Positions 44,041 to 55,183 of a stretch of DNA of 64,000 nt are shown in pieces (positions within the stretch are counted from its first letter, which is position 1; every line of letters begins with the position of its first letter). Source of the DNA: Phragmites australis (lineage: Eukaryota > Streptophyta > Magnoliopsida > Poales > Poaceae); assembly GCF_958298935.1 (NCBI RefSeq), contig NC_084932.1:12937501-13001500 (forward strand). Reading direction: 5' to 3'. The notes under the pieces are model-generated. The model was given only the letters and a program-made list of their open reading frames with translations, ran no database searches and was not told the DNA's origin. The position numbers and the translations under genes are program-made.

Positions 44041-45382
44041 AAGTATCAAACCTCAGATAAGATTATGACAGACTACCTTGCAGAGGTGAGGAAGCTAGAA
44101 AGAAATTCATCAGACTTGATTCCAAATATATCCTAGGATGGATAATTTCCTCGCCGATAGTCTTGCCCACCTAGACTCATGTTCTCCAGCACAAACATGG
44201 ATTTTCATAGAGAAACTCTTGAAGCCATCCATGAAATCATCAAATAACAGAGATGAAGGAGTGGTGCTCTATGAGACCTATAACTAGCTCAGGGTTCACC
44301 AAGGATCGACGCTCCAAAGGAAGTCATGGGGGAACTCATGGCTCAGCTCAAAAGCGAAGATTCGTGGATGGATTCAATCTACAAATATCTTCAAGATCGA
44401 GTTGTGCCTAAAGATGATGCACTATCCAAGCAAATATCCCGTCGATCCAGGATGTATACCCTGGTGGATGGCATTCTCTATCAATGATGCACCCATGGAG
44501 TACTCATGAAGTGCATCTCCGAGAAGCAGATTAGAGAACTACTCAAGGAAATCTATGGAGGGGTGTGCGAAGCTCATGCTTCCTTCTGACCCTGTTCGGA
44601 AAGGCATTCAGACAAGGTTTCTGTTGGCCCTACAGTTCCCCATGATGCGAGTGAGTTGGCAAAAACATGTACCAGCTATCAATTATACAGCAGCTGCATA
44701 CATCAGCCTGCCCAAGCCATATAGATGATCCCCTTGTCATGTCTATTCACGACTTGGGGGTTGGATATCCTACGACCCTTTGTGGTAGCGCACATGGGCT
44801 TAAATTTCCTATTATCACAATCGACACCTTCACCAAGTGAATTGAAGTTGAGCCCATCGATAAGATCACCTCGGCTGCAGCCAAGAAGTTCATCATGAAA
44901 AGCATCATGACAAGATCTGGCGTCCCGAGTAGAATTACCACTGAGAATGGTACTCAGTTCTCCAGTGCGGCGTACATCGATTAATGTGAAATAATAGACA
45001 CTACAATCTTATCTGCTTTGCATCCATGGATCATCCACAAAGCAACTAGCAGGTTGAGCGTGCTAACAGCTTGATGCTCCAAAGAATCAAGACCTGGATC
45101 TTCAACCGCTTATCCACCCACACCAAAGCATGGGTATCCAAATTACCTAATATCCTTTGGGCACTCCGGACAACATGCAGCAGGGCAACATGTGAAATAC
45201 CTTTCCTCCTGGTCTACGGGACCGAAGCCATGCTACCCTATGAACTAAATATCAAATCCTCTCAAGTCGAACTATACATCGACAAGGTTGAAATTACAAG
45301 AAGACATGATGACCTCATTGTTCTCAAGGAAAAAAGGACTCAAGTGTTGATAAGGTCAACACGGTACCAGGAGGCTCTCTGA
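44040..45382 (+). pseudogene. Integrase of W
   Basis: A His/Cys zinc part with stops (44560-44720) leads to the catalytic core. WGLDILRPF (about 44755-44780) keeps the first Asp. The second site reads ITTENGTQFSS (44935-44955), Glu in place of the catalytic Asp of TDNGTQF. The third region reads QVERAN (about 45052-45068) with the Glu kept and a TAG just before it. The C-terminal half is open at 45071-45382 (NILWALRTTCSRATCEIPF, LLVYGTEAMLPYELNI). The enzyme would insert cDNA into chromosomes. It is inactive here. Confidence 0.8.
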
Positions 45383-46276
45383 AGCTACCACGACCAGAAT
45401 GTCCAAAAAATATCTTTCCAACCTAGCTCTAGTTCTACGACGTGTATAGAACCAGAAAAATAGCAACAAGCTATCGTCTAGGGTTGTATAGGTTAGCAAT
45501 GGAAGATTGTCAAGCCCTTAAAAATTCTTGGAATATTGACCAGTTGCGTAAGTTCTATGTGTAAGTACTTAGAATACATTTTGTAATAATAGTTGTCATA
45601 TTAAAGATAAATATATTTTGTTATTTCCTATTCCAATTCAATACCTTAAGCCGAGATGAGCCACTATTTGGGTGCTTTTCCCAATTGCACACTCGAGATT
45701 TAAGACTGCCTATCCGAGAACCTTTCCCGATAACTAGTCTGGGGCTTCATATGTATTTGGTGCCAATGGCTGCAAGTACTTGTCATGCAAGCTGTAAAAC
45801 GTATTTTGACAAAAAGAGATGATAATCTAAAACCACTTCTTTAGGGACCATGAAGATCCTTATCGAGTCCACGAGGGTCTCAAAGCTAAAACAATTTACA
45901 ATCAAGTCTGACCTATGGCAATCCATGGTGAACATCCTGACAAGTGGTTGTGAAATTCCTCAAGATACTCAGAAGAAACATTTCAAAAGTCGAATGCATG
46001 TTAGCCGTATTCATGAAGATCCATAATCATACGCAGACATTGCATTAGAAATAGGATTTTTATTTAACAAGATTTCAATCTCTTTTTATACATATGCTAA
46101 ACAGAATGAAGAAGATCTAAAAGAAGCCCTATAATCTAGCTCGAAGCCAAGTAGCAGGAGGAAGAAAGAAAATAATCAGGGAAGTCTCTACTTCTTCTTT
46201 CCCCTCCTCGGCCGCTGTCGTCATCGTCCGTGTCGTGGAGGATGAGGACGAAGTGGAAGCTCTACCCCCCTCCCCC
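45383..46276 (+). other. 3' non-coding region of W
   Basis: After integrase no sense-strand protein is recognisable. The last part (46140-46276) belongs on the minus strand to the antisense reading frame at 49304-49534 and its downstream continuation, separated from it by the Y solo LTR. Confidence 0.4.
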
Positions 46277-49176
46277 TGTCACACCTGGTTTTAAGCCCAA
46301 AACAAAATGTAAACTATATGTATGCCAGGATCAGTTAACACATACATATAGCAACATCATTAGTGAATAACAGACACAATGCTCAATATTACATCGACAT
46401 TTACAAACTAACCACACACGGGTCTAAAGAAAATTACATAGCAGTGGAAAAGAGACACAACGCAGCTCCATGCCACAGGCAGTCGACCGGAAGCTCCACC
46501 AGCTTAGAACTCAGCATCATCTTCAGGAAATTCTTCAAAAGCTTCACCTTCTAAAAAGCAAATGTGAGTATTTCCAATACTCAGCAAGTGGGGGAAAGTA
46601 TGACATGGTGGTTTAACCCAAGGTTTCCTATTTTCTAGGGTTTTATTGCATAAAAGCCAATTTTAGCCCTAAACTTTGGAAAAACAGTTTTATTTTAAAA
46701 GAGAAAAGATATACAAAAGATCTTCTTTAAACTCTGAGAACTCAACCCATTCTCAACCATGGAAAACATTCACCTGACTAATCATGTGAGGGTCCATGCC
46801 ACTCATAACCGTGAGCACGGCTGAAAATTCAGTTTGACACTCTGCAGAGGTTGTACACTTTACCCACGAGTCATGATCATTTCTTTTGCTGGTACCCGTC
46901 GGTACCTTACACACTTCTAGGGTGTGCACCAAGAGATCACTACGAGACTTTTCCAAATAGTCTCCCAGCATGCACTTGCCCACTGAGGTTTCACCGCCGT
47001 ACATAGGTAGAGTGACCCTCCACCCCAGAAGCCTCCTCTTGTGCCAGGTAGAATTGGGAAGTACCCCTTCCTTATCTACACATCCAACTGGCTCATACAC
47101 CACTGGGAGAGCTTCTAATTACTAGGCCAAGCCGTACCATATAGGTCTCGTGGTTGTACTGTTGTCATGGGTGGTCGCTCCACGAATCGGTCCTTAATAT
47201 GGTGTGGGCAAGACCACCAACTATCCCATAGGGGTAATCACCAAACATATCCATTAAAGGCAACCATGCCTAGAACACATCAATAGGCGCATTCCAACAT
47301 ACCCTTCTTGCCCAAACCCTAGATTCCTTGTTGCTAACTCCCTTAACAACATCAAGATTCATATCTTACTTCTCATCGCAACTTTTAGTTTCATAACTCA
47401 TGATTCATCACCTACATACTACAAGTTCATCTAAAAGCATGACTAAGCATAAACATGGCATTACTTGAGGATAAAACATCTACAAGTGTTAATCTTGCAT
47501 CTAAAACTAGTGTTTGCTATACTACCCGTTTTACCACATAAACAACATGAATGTTTTGTAAAAGTCTGGCTCTATATTAAAAATGGGCTCACAACATGGT
47601 CAAGACACTTGCCTTCGTCAAGGTGATGCACAGGTCCTTCAAAATCTTCTTCCTTGAAATTCCCGAACTACATGAGCACACAATAAAATATAAGAACAGT
47701 ACACCAAACAATACTGACACTAGATAAAAAAAAACCCCTATAAATAGATTCTATACGTCGCTATGAGAATTTGAGCATGAAGATCGCCTAAATCGGAGCT
47801 ACGAGCAAAAAGTTAGGAGCGTTTGAAGTTCCAGGGGTGTTTCTACAAATTTTACTTATTGTCAGATAATAAACCAATTATTTTTATATTGAAAAAGTGG
47901 TTTATTGCGAAAAAATGACATCATAAATATAAATTGGAATTATTTTTGAATGGGAAAAGGGTCAGAACCGAGTCCACCGAATGGTGAACCGGCCGAGACC
48001 CTTCGGTTCATGGTCCACCGTGGACCGGTGGCCGACGGCGTCGGGCCAGCGGCGGGCGGCCGGAGGATGGCCGGAGTAGGCTGGGAATGCGCACCGATGA
48101 GCGGAAGGCTCCAGCGAGTGGAGGAAGAGAAGGAGGGAGGGGCGGCGAACTCACCACGAGCGTTGAAGAGACCAGAGCGGCGGCGGTTGGTGAGGCGGCG
48201 AGGAAGGCCTTCTGGCAGCCGAACAGCAACGGCAAGCCACGGAAATGTTTTCGGGGTGTCCTGCAAAGATGAGGAGTGAGTCAATTTAGCCGGAGACAGC
48301 TCAGATGCAAAGAATGGTGGCGAAGAAGCTCCTCACCGGAGTTGGCGAAGAAGAGGCCAGTGATGGCAAAAACGGCGAGGAAAAAGTGTTGGAGCTCGAG
48401 CAAAACGTGAAGAACTTTTCCATGAAGAGAATGGGTGCCTTAAATAGAGAAGAGGGAGAGCGAGGTGGCTGGAATTTGGAAGAGAAAGGGGCGGCGGCCA
48501 TGGATTGATGGCCGGTGGTTTTTTCATGGAATCAAGCAATAAAGAGATGTAAATGAAGGGGAAACGGAGGGAGGCACCATGATGGGGCTGAATAGCTCGG
48601 ATCTGATGGTTTCAAGGAGAGGAGAAGGCTTGGGGGTGAGAGGAAACGGCTGGCGGCCATTGGAGCTCGGGCACCGTCTAGAGGATGAAGAAGAGGAGCC
48701 GGGCAGCGGCTTGGCTGGCGGCTTGGCTCAATGCAGGACAACTCGGGTCAGGCCCACTGGTCAGCGAGGGTGAGGCCGGCTTGACTGGATGGTCTCACCC
48801 GAATGGAGGGAGCGGATGGGCCTCGGCCCAAGGGAGAGAGAGGGAGGGGGAAAGGAGGTTTTGGGTCGAAAATTGAGGACATATTGGCTCAGGTCAAGGT
48901 TTCTTTTATTCTCTTTTTATTTCTTTCAAAATTCTATTTCTAAATCGAACCTAAACCGAATTTTTGAAAACAATTTCCACTCAAAACTCCAGAGAGGGAG
49001 AAAATGGGCCTACTACAACTACAGAGCCAACATGTATGCACCAAACAAAGTATAACCCAGACCATTTGTTTGATTTATGAAAGTATCGTTTTAATCCTAT
49101 GCTAATTGTGATGCTATTAACTTGATTGTTGGCAAAATTTTAAAAATTCACAAAAACTAAGAATTAGGGTGTTACA
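46277..49176 (-). mobile_element. Solo LTR 'Y' (2900 bp), chromovirus type
   Basis: Starts TGTCACACCTGG, ends AGGGTGTTACA, flanked by CCCCC on both sides (46272-46276, 49177-49181). It aligns with the 5' LTR at 20140-23075 and no internal sequence is attached. The duplication falls in a C-rich run, so its evidential weight is lower than for the other insertions, but the ends are exact. Orientation is taken from the complete Y copy. Confidence 0.85.
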
Positions 49177-49303
49177 CCCCCCCCCCTCCTTAGCCGTCAT
49201 CATCGGCATTGCTTGGAGATGAAGGTGAAGAAGAAGCCGACACCTTGATGTCCTTAACAGGGACATGGTGGGTCACCGCCTCCTCCTTCTCCTTAGTGCC
49301 CAC

Positions 49304-49534
49304 CTATTCTTCCCGTATCTCTTCCTCTAAGATATCCCATTCCACTTCTTCTTGCCCTGGGGATGATTCCTCAGGAGCCGGGGCCTTGCCATCTTTAACG
49401 AGGACGCTACCGGTCACCGCTTCCTTTTCTACCTCCTCGTCGGAAGAGATGCTAAAAATCTCCACTACGGAGTCAGACTCAGCTGGGGATGGTAGTGGTA
49501 AGGGTGGAGGACTTGATGAGGATGGAGAGTCCAT
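49304..49534 (-). CDS. Antisense acidic ORF in the 3' region of W
   Basis: A 76-codon frame on the strand opposite to gag-pol: a Ser/Pro-rich start (MDSPSSSSPPPLPLPSP), then VVEIFSISSDEEVEKEA and a highly acidic end with EEVEWDILEEEIREE. A TATA-like CCTTTATAAGCC lies about 45 bases upstream (49579-49588). After a stop, more Ser-rich and acidic codons follow downstream and are interrupted by the Y LTR. Element U has a related antisense frame (54752-55183) with IIDISNDDAEIDWDIL. Extra antisense ORFs are known in some Tat-type elements. Function is unknown; an acidic nuclear or chromatin protein is only a guess. Confidence 0.45.
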   Translation of the reverse strand: MDSPSSSSPPPLPLPSPAESDSVVEIFSISSDEEVEKEAVTGSVLVKDGKAPAPEESSPGQEEVEWDILEEEIREE

Positions 49535-49578
49535 GGGTGCATTTGGAGTTGGTGCAGTAAGGGTTTGCTGCCCGAGGG

Positions 49579-49588
49579 CTTATAAAGG
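49579..49588 (-). promoter_or_regulatory. TATA-like box upstream of the W antisense ORF
   Basis: The minus strand reads CCTTTATAAG. Placement about 45 bases before the ATG at 49534 suits a promoter, but no other signal supports it. Confidence 0.35.
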
Positions 49589-49589
49589 C

Positions 49590-50270
49590 CTCCGAGTCAG
49601 GTGCGACTGTGTCATTTTGTATTCAATGATTGAATGGTGGGCGCAGCTACATAAAGAAAGGTTCATGGTAAACAAAGCACCAATAAGCCATCAACATCAT
49701 GTCTTTTTAGTTGGCTCGCACAACAGCAGCCTTTCATCGTCAGCGTCATGTCTTTTTGGCTTGTTTGCACAGACAAAGAAGCAGCTTCTTGTTGCATTCA
49801 ATTACCCGAAGTGTTCTTCGATGCATATGGGGATGATGGAGCAGTGTTCTAGAGAGGGCAGAGTGCTACCTCGTTGTACTCGCACAGTCCATAGGCGTCG
49901 TCATGATACTTTTGTGAGGTAAAGAATCTTTCACCACCACACAAAACCTCTGCTACAACGGTTCAAATTTCAAACCCGACCGGCAACAAATCTTTTCTCC
50001 CCCCATCATTTTAAAAGATTGAGATGATATTTCTTAGATGAATCAAAATTCCTCCTCGAAGGGAATACCTTCTCGAGGGCTCGCTCGAGCACACAAAGGA
50101 ATTTGAAATCCTTAATAGATGACCCGAGGATCCCGAGAACCCGGTTAGATGTACCATCCTACCCGGGGACCCGAGTTCAACTTGATGATGCGGTCGGGCA
50201 AAATGCTTATCTCTGCTGACCAAAACTTTTATCCGTTGAAGCCTCATTTCATGTACTGGTGTGGGCTGGA
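49590..50270. other. W 3' internal sequence before the LTR
   Basis: No reading frame of note in either strand. The 231-codon + frame running through 49209-49922 is the complement of the antisense ORF and neighbours. Confidence 0.4.
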
Positions 50271-50816
50271 CGATGAATAGTATAGAACTACTATATTTGG
50301 ACACCATAGGGTTTTCCATTATTCTTGGGGAAAGGAATCTCTGAATGCAAGGAAACTGCCTGTAAATACCAAGGATATCTCATAAACAGGGAAATTTATC
50401 TCTAAGACTAAGAAGGAAGGACTCCAGAGGCCGTATGATGACCCCCTATATATACGGTGTCAGGGGACCCTACATAGGACAAGCCATTCAAAGTCAACAT
50501 AACTCCATTGATGTCATTCAAGCATGTAGAAGCTCTGCAACTTCGAGCCCTCCGCAATTTAGATCTATATTAGATGCTCACCCCGACTACATACAAGAGA
50601 GCTCTCTAACTTGGTTTAGATCTATCTAGGCTAGGAATGCACCGCCTTGTAAATAGTTTCAGAGTATAATACAAGATCAACAGGACGTAGGGTTGTTATC
50701 CTGAGGGAGACCAAAACCTATATCAGATCATGTGTGCACTATGTGATTCGTCTACTCGAAGTATCCCCCATCCTTCATACAAATATGGAAGATCAGCAGT
50801 TCATCAATCGTTGACA
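50271..50816 (+). repeat. 3' LTR of element W
   Basis: 546 bp matching the solo copy at 24437-24981 from (T/C)GATG..AGTATAGAAC to AATCGTTGACA. It is followed directly by Z LTR sequence, as is the solo copy. Confidence 0.85.
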
Positions 50817-51061
50817 CTATAGTATGGCCAAAGAAGATAAACCTATCTATATAATGACCACTTGTCTAAATAATAGTTCCTTATATCTTTATGAAGCTCT
50901 TCTTTGACTTTGATGTTTATCCCTTTAAGGCGCTTTAAATCCTAAGTTCATCACATAATATCAACGAGACTAAACCTTGCATACTAACAAAATATGTTAG
51001 TTTCGTTGGCTATGTTAATATTAATCATCTAAATCAAATTGACCTAATGCTAGGATGATTG
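50817..51061 (-). repeat. Z LTR end fragment, duplicate copy
   Basis: Collinear with 24982-25195 joined to 34133-34182, without the CACTA element. It includes the unoccupied target TTAATATTAATCATC near 51030. Confidence 0.85.
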
Positions 51062-51820
51062 ATGTTTTAATACTGTCAGGTTTATGGAGAGACTTGAGAT
51101 AGACGCTAAGACTGTATGACCTGAGGAGAGGTTTCTTTTGATGTTGTGGGCACTTGGCGCTGTAATAACTGAATCTGGATGTTTTTGTCTGTCCTAATAG
51201 AATGAGACCGGAGGAGTGGTAGTTATCGGAATATTGGCATAACAACATATAGTTCGAATTGTTTTACTTATCAACATTGACAGCAACATCCAACCAGCAC
51301 AAAGAGCAGGACAGTTCTGAAAATTCAGAAAGTTCACCTAAATGTACAAGGAAATACAGAAATATACATGTCATATATTTTAATTAGTTTATGTTTAGGA
51401 TTTTTATTTGGGATGTTAGTGAGACTCGTTTCATTTATAATAGACTGTAATTAATCTCGATGTAGGTAAACTTAGTAACTTAGCTCACAATTGGTCATGC
51501 TATATGAAAGAGAACATATTTTTCCGGTAATCAGCCAAATTTCCAAGAGTAAACATTCTCCTTCGTATCAAACATGTTAAATCAAATATGTTATAATTAA
51601 AGCATTTCTTCGAGGGAAATGTTGGTGGTACCTTTTATGGAAGGGTCTAGACATTTGCTCTAATGCTAGTGAATTGTTAAACAACCCGGTGAATGATGTT
51701 CAAAATGACAAATACTTTGGTGTGGTGTACTGTTTATTTTCGCACTCGAATAAGTTTCTTTTTATTTGTGAGGACTCATAAATTTAAGATTGTATGGATA
51801 TTATAGTCAAGCAATAATAT
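51062..51820. repeat. Flank block F, copy 2
   Basis: Collinear with 34183-34905. Similarity ends after CAAGCAATA. No coding content. Confidence 0.85.
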
Positions 51821-52351
51821 TACAAATCCACACAACATTGCAAAGCATTCTTCATTCTTGAGTCAACTCAGTGCCTAACAATATATAAACCAATAAATTA
51901 GCTTTAGCGGACTAAATTAAAACGAATTAATGAGTTCATTTGCTTCATTTTCTATATCATTAGCAATAAAGATTTAATACATTAATAGACTGCAAGATGC
52001 AAGTATTTTCAATATATTGAAATGACCTGCTTCTGTTGAAATTACAAACCTTAGCTCTTAAAGTTGTTGCGATCATGAAATTCGTCGCTCTCCTTTATGA
52101 TCTCCGCAAGTATGAAACGGATGAGCTGTTTTTGAATATACATGAGACTATTCTTCACGAGATTATTTATAGAAAATTTATATGTCTATGGAAGAAAATT
52201 AAAATAGTTAGGCATAACGATGAAAAATGCATTTTAATATACTATAATTACACTAACTGGCGGATATACTAGCAGACTAGAGCCAACAATTTGCAGCATA
52301 TACTGGGCAATGTAGAACCCACAAAGGTTGGTGCCCTGTGGCTACCTGTGA
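51821..52351. other. AT-rich unassigned sequence
   Basis: I see no gene, repeat or mobile element. One 78-codon frame (52036-52272) lacks protein-like composition. Confidence 0.4.
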
Positions 52352-52636
52352 CACTACAGAAATTTGTGCACGGTACATTTAATTCTATGGAATGCATATT
52401 ATAATGATAAATTGATGTGCGACGGAGGAATTATTACCGAGAACTTATGTTGGTGGGTCACCAAGGGTTTATCTCTCCGTACAATCTCACCCATCGAAAT
52501 ATACTTCGCGAACGCCCTTGTCAACAAATCTATCAGATTTAAATACCTATCTGGGTCGTAGGTACATCGAGTCAAAGTATATGCAGTGTTGATTGTGTGT
52601 ATAGAGACAAACTAGCATCCAATGGTATCGGTAGTT

Positions 52637-52873
52637 TTATGATAGAAGAATAAGGTTCTTCGATCCACAGAGAGCGACCATGGCCTTAGTGACGTATTTT
52701 TTGACCTCCCTCGGAGACCAAGTGATTGTTGACCCACATACGACATATGGGTCGAGGAATCCAATTCTCGGATGTTCTCTCCTAGCTTCTTGAATCATAA
52801 GTCTACACATAAGAGTAATATAGATGAATGAGTGTATCAATGAGTTAGGTGGTTCATTAAGCATAAACCGCAA
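52637..52873 (-). pseudogene. Ulp1-like (C48) peptidase N-part
   Basis: A 78-codon frame with RIGFLDPYVVCGSTITWSP, REVKKYVTKAMVAL and NLILLS. This pattern (FLDP, a helix, then ILLP-type strand) precedes the catalytic His of Ulp1-like proteases found in plant CACTA elements. The catalytic His, Asp and Cys are beyond the break and not visible. Roughly 290 bases from the CACTA-like end. Confidence 0.5.
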
Positions 52874-53072
52874 TTAATAACACTTACAGTGTCCATCATC
52901 TCACTAGACCAACGTCCAACTTGTCAAGATGGTGGAGGAGGAATAAATCCTCGAAGGTGAAGGATCCAGCTGGTTTCAGGAAATGTTGCCGCTGTTACTT
53001 GGCACTGAAACAAGGAGAAAGATGTTTCTTCTCATGGAACCTCTTCATGTATAGGCTTTCTTGCTCAGTAAT

Positions 53073-53920
53073 TGTTGGAACAAGAGTTCATCTTGCCCCA
53101 GCAAGTACGGTGAGAGTTTCTTCTAAGGAGGAGACTCAAGCTTGGAGACGAAGTTTGAAAGGAAGGAACACCATAAATGTATTGATAGTAAAAATATGGA
53201 CTGGACCAGGGGGAGTATCACAAGAAAACTTTATGATTATGCTCCTCCGTGCTGTGTTGAGGGGGCTCTTTTTTGATCTCTTCTTTCAAGTGACCACGAC
53301 CCCCTATTTATAAGGTAATATGTAGCTTAGTGTACAAATTATTACTATGTATAAATATCTATGACCTAGCCAAATTAATGGTCTTATTTTGGATAACTAC
53401 CTTTTACCCAACAAAAAAGACAAATATCTATTGTGGTAACTATTTTGGTGCCTGCCCCCCTGAGGGGTGAGCCGGTTGCCAATTATGGCTCAGCGTCGCT
53501 CTGCCGGGGGTGTCAGGACAACTTGCACCATGTGGGGGTGTCAGGATAAGCACCACTTGTACTGGCATTAATCGCCCATCACCTCATGTCAAATTGGCTG
53601 CAGGGGGTGTCATTTCTTCCTTGATATTATCTCCGGAGGTCGGTCGCGCCTTTAGGCTTCGGAAGGCCGCATGGGCACAAGAGGGGCGGCCCGAAGGGGT
53701 CCGCAGGCCTCCTATTGAGTTTGGAGGACGAAGTCTCTGGGGGTACTTGTTGTAGCTTCAAGTCTTCAGAAGGGCCACATACGTGCTGGAGAGGTGGCCC
53801 GAAGGGGTTCGCAGCCTCTGGGATAGGGCCTCCTATTGAGTCTGGAGGCCGAAGGCTCTGGAGGGACCTTTGATAGCGATCGTCAACCATTATCCTCAGG
53901 CTGGTTTATTTTCCCCAACA
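53073..53920 (-). repeat. 3' LTR of U (848 bp)
   Basis: TGTTGGAACAAGAG to TTTTCCCCAACA. TATA-like box on the minus strand at 53304-53312. Confidence 0.9.
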
Positions 53921-54681
53921 ATACCCCCTCATTCTCTAGCCTCAACATTTGGAGGGGTGAGAGGATGTAGAGGAAAACCAACTCTAGCCTGGGTTTGCAA
54001 CAAGAATGCTCGAAGGCCATTCCCTGTCCCTGAGGAGCATTTTGGTGGGAACTACAGGCGTTGATGGTGAAGCTCAATGCTTGATGGTGCATTGGTGATG
54101 GTGGCACACCCTTGGGTTATGCTAAGGCCAGAGGTGCAACTGGCGTCAAAGTCAGAGTCGAAGACAGAAGACGTATTAGCAGAGGAGGTACGTTCCGGAG
54201 CTTGTCAGTGTTGGAGTATGCGGTATCGGGACTTGAGGCCGGAGGGGCGTCGGTGGAGGTGATGCGCTCCGGGGTCCGTGCCAAGGCCGATTTAGATTCT
54301 TTGGACTTTTCGGGTGATGGGTCTTCTCACCATTTGAGTTTGTTAGAGTGGGGGATTACATGTGGGATCGGGGAATCCTCACGTTTGCCAGTTTAAGGAT
54401 GGTAGGATGGGATGTGTCAAAGGCACATTTCTGACTGGATAATGCATGGATTCATCAAGAGTCTTGTGGACATGCCCCTGGCAGGTGCCAAAAGGAGTCT
54501 AGGTCATTAATGTGACGGGACGTTCATGCAAGAAAATGAGATGTTGCCGTGGGATGTTTCTATGTGTTAGTGGAACGACCGGGATATGGCCACGGGCCCC
54601 CAAAGATTAATGAGGGACGTCATGGAGTGACGCCACGTTGGTTTCGCTTCTTTCTTGGGCGTACGTGGCTGCTCAGCCCGA

Positions 54682-54690
54682 GTATAAAGC
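54682..54690 (+). promoter_or_regulatory. TATA-like box upstream of the U antisense ORF
   Basis: GTATAAAGC about 65 bases before the ATG at 54752, on the strand opposite to U transcription. Confidence 0.4.
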
Positions 54691-54751
54691 GGGGGTCATC
54701 CAGCTGGATCTATCGCCGCCCCACGAGCGAGCACTTAACTTGACTTTGAAT

Positions 54752-55183
54752 ATGGCATTGTCCGCCTCCCCATCCTCTTCGGAAACATCAATGATCTTGA
54801 CTGCTTCTACAGGGGCTGGACTGTTTCAACCACCAGAGGTGGCACCGGAGGCCATCCGGCTTCCGCCCCTGTGGGGTGGATAGCTGCCTGTTGCCCCTGC
54901 CTAACCCCCGGTTTGGGAGATCATGCCTTTTGAGATCATCGATATTTCCAATGACGATGCGGAGATTGACTGGGATATCCTGCAGAGGGAGAGTGACGAG
55001 GAGGAGCAAACTTTGGTGGTGAGGGCTGGGAAGAAGTGGGAGGAGGACCCAACGGTGGCCCCTTCGGTTTCTTCCTCGTGTTCTGACAGCTTAGGGGTCG
55101 GCTACTGCATCAAATTCCATGGTGGCAGGCCGTGGATGAGGTGCATACGCCGCTCCATGCACGGCCCCTGCTGGGATCCGTAG
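54752..55183 (+). pseudogene. Antisense acidic ORF in U
   Basis: One frame of 144 codons with two early stops (TAG at 54881-54883 and a TAA shortly after). The N-terminal part MALSASPSSSETSMIL is Ser-rich like the W antisense ORF. The second part starts at an internal Met (54923) and reads MPFEIIDISNDDAEIDWDIL then QRESDEEEQ, matching the IFSISSDEE and EWDILEEE motifs of W in order. It lies in the 3' third of U, as the W frame lies in the 3' third of W. No known domain is recognised. The conserved position, polarity, TATA-like box and motifs argue that it was once a real gene shared by the two families. Confidence 0.5.

Larger units (their letters stand above)
36134..50816 (+). mobile_element. 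Ty3/gypsy Tat-like retrotransposon 'W'
   Basis: Order on the plus strand: truncated 5' LTR, gag, protease, RT, RNase H, integrase, long 3' region, 3' LTR. The gag and pol are homologous to element G, but decay is heavier. Solo LTRs X and Y are inserted inside its protease and its 3' region. The 5' LTR lacks roughly its first 200 bases. Confidence 0.8.

Noticed and set aside
46272..49181. Doubt that the Y LTR is a true insertion because its flanks are C runs
   Set aside because: The exact TG..CA ends, match to 20140-23075 and interruption of the W antisense frame support insertion anyway.
52036..52272. 78-codon AT-rich frame
   Set aside because: Composition is that of non-coding DNA and no family is recognisable.
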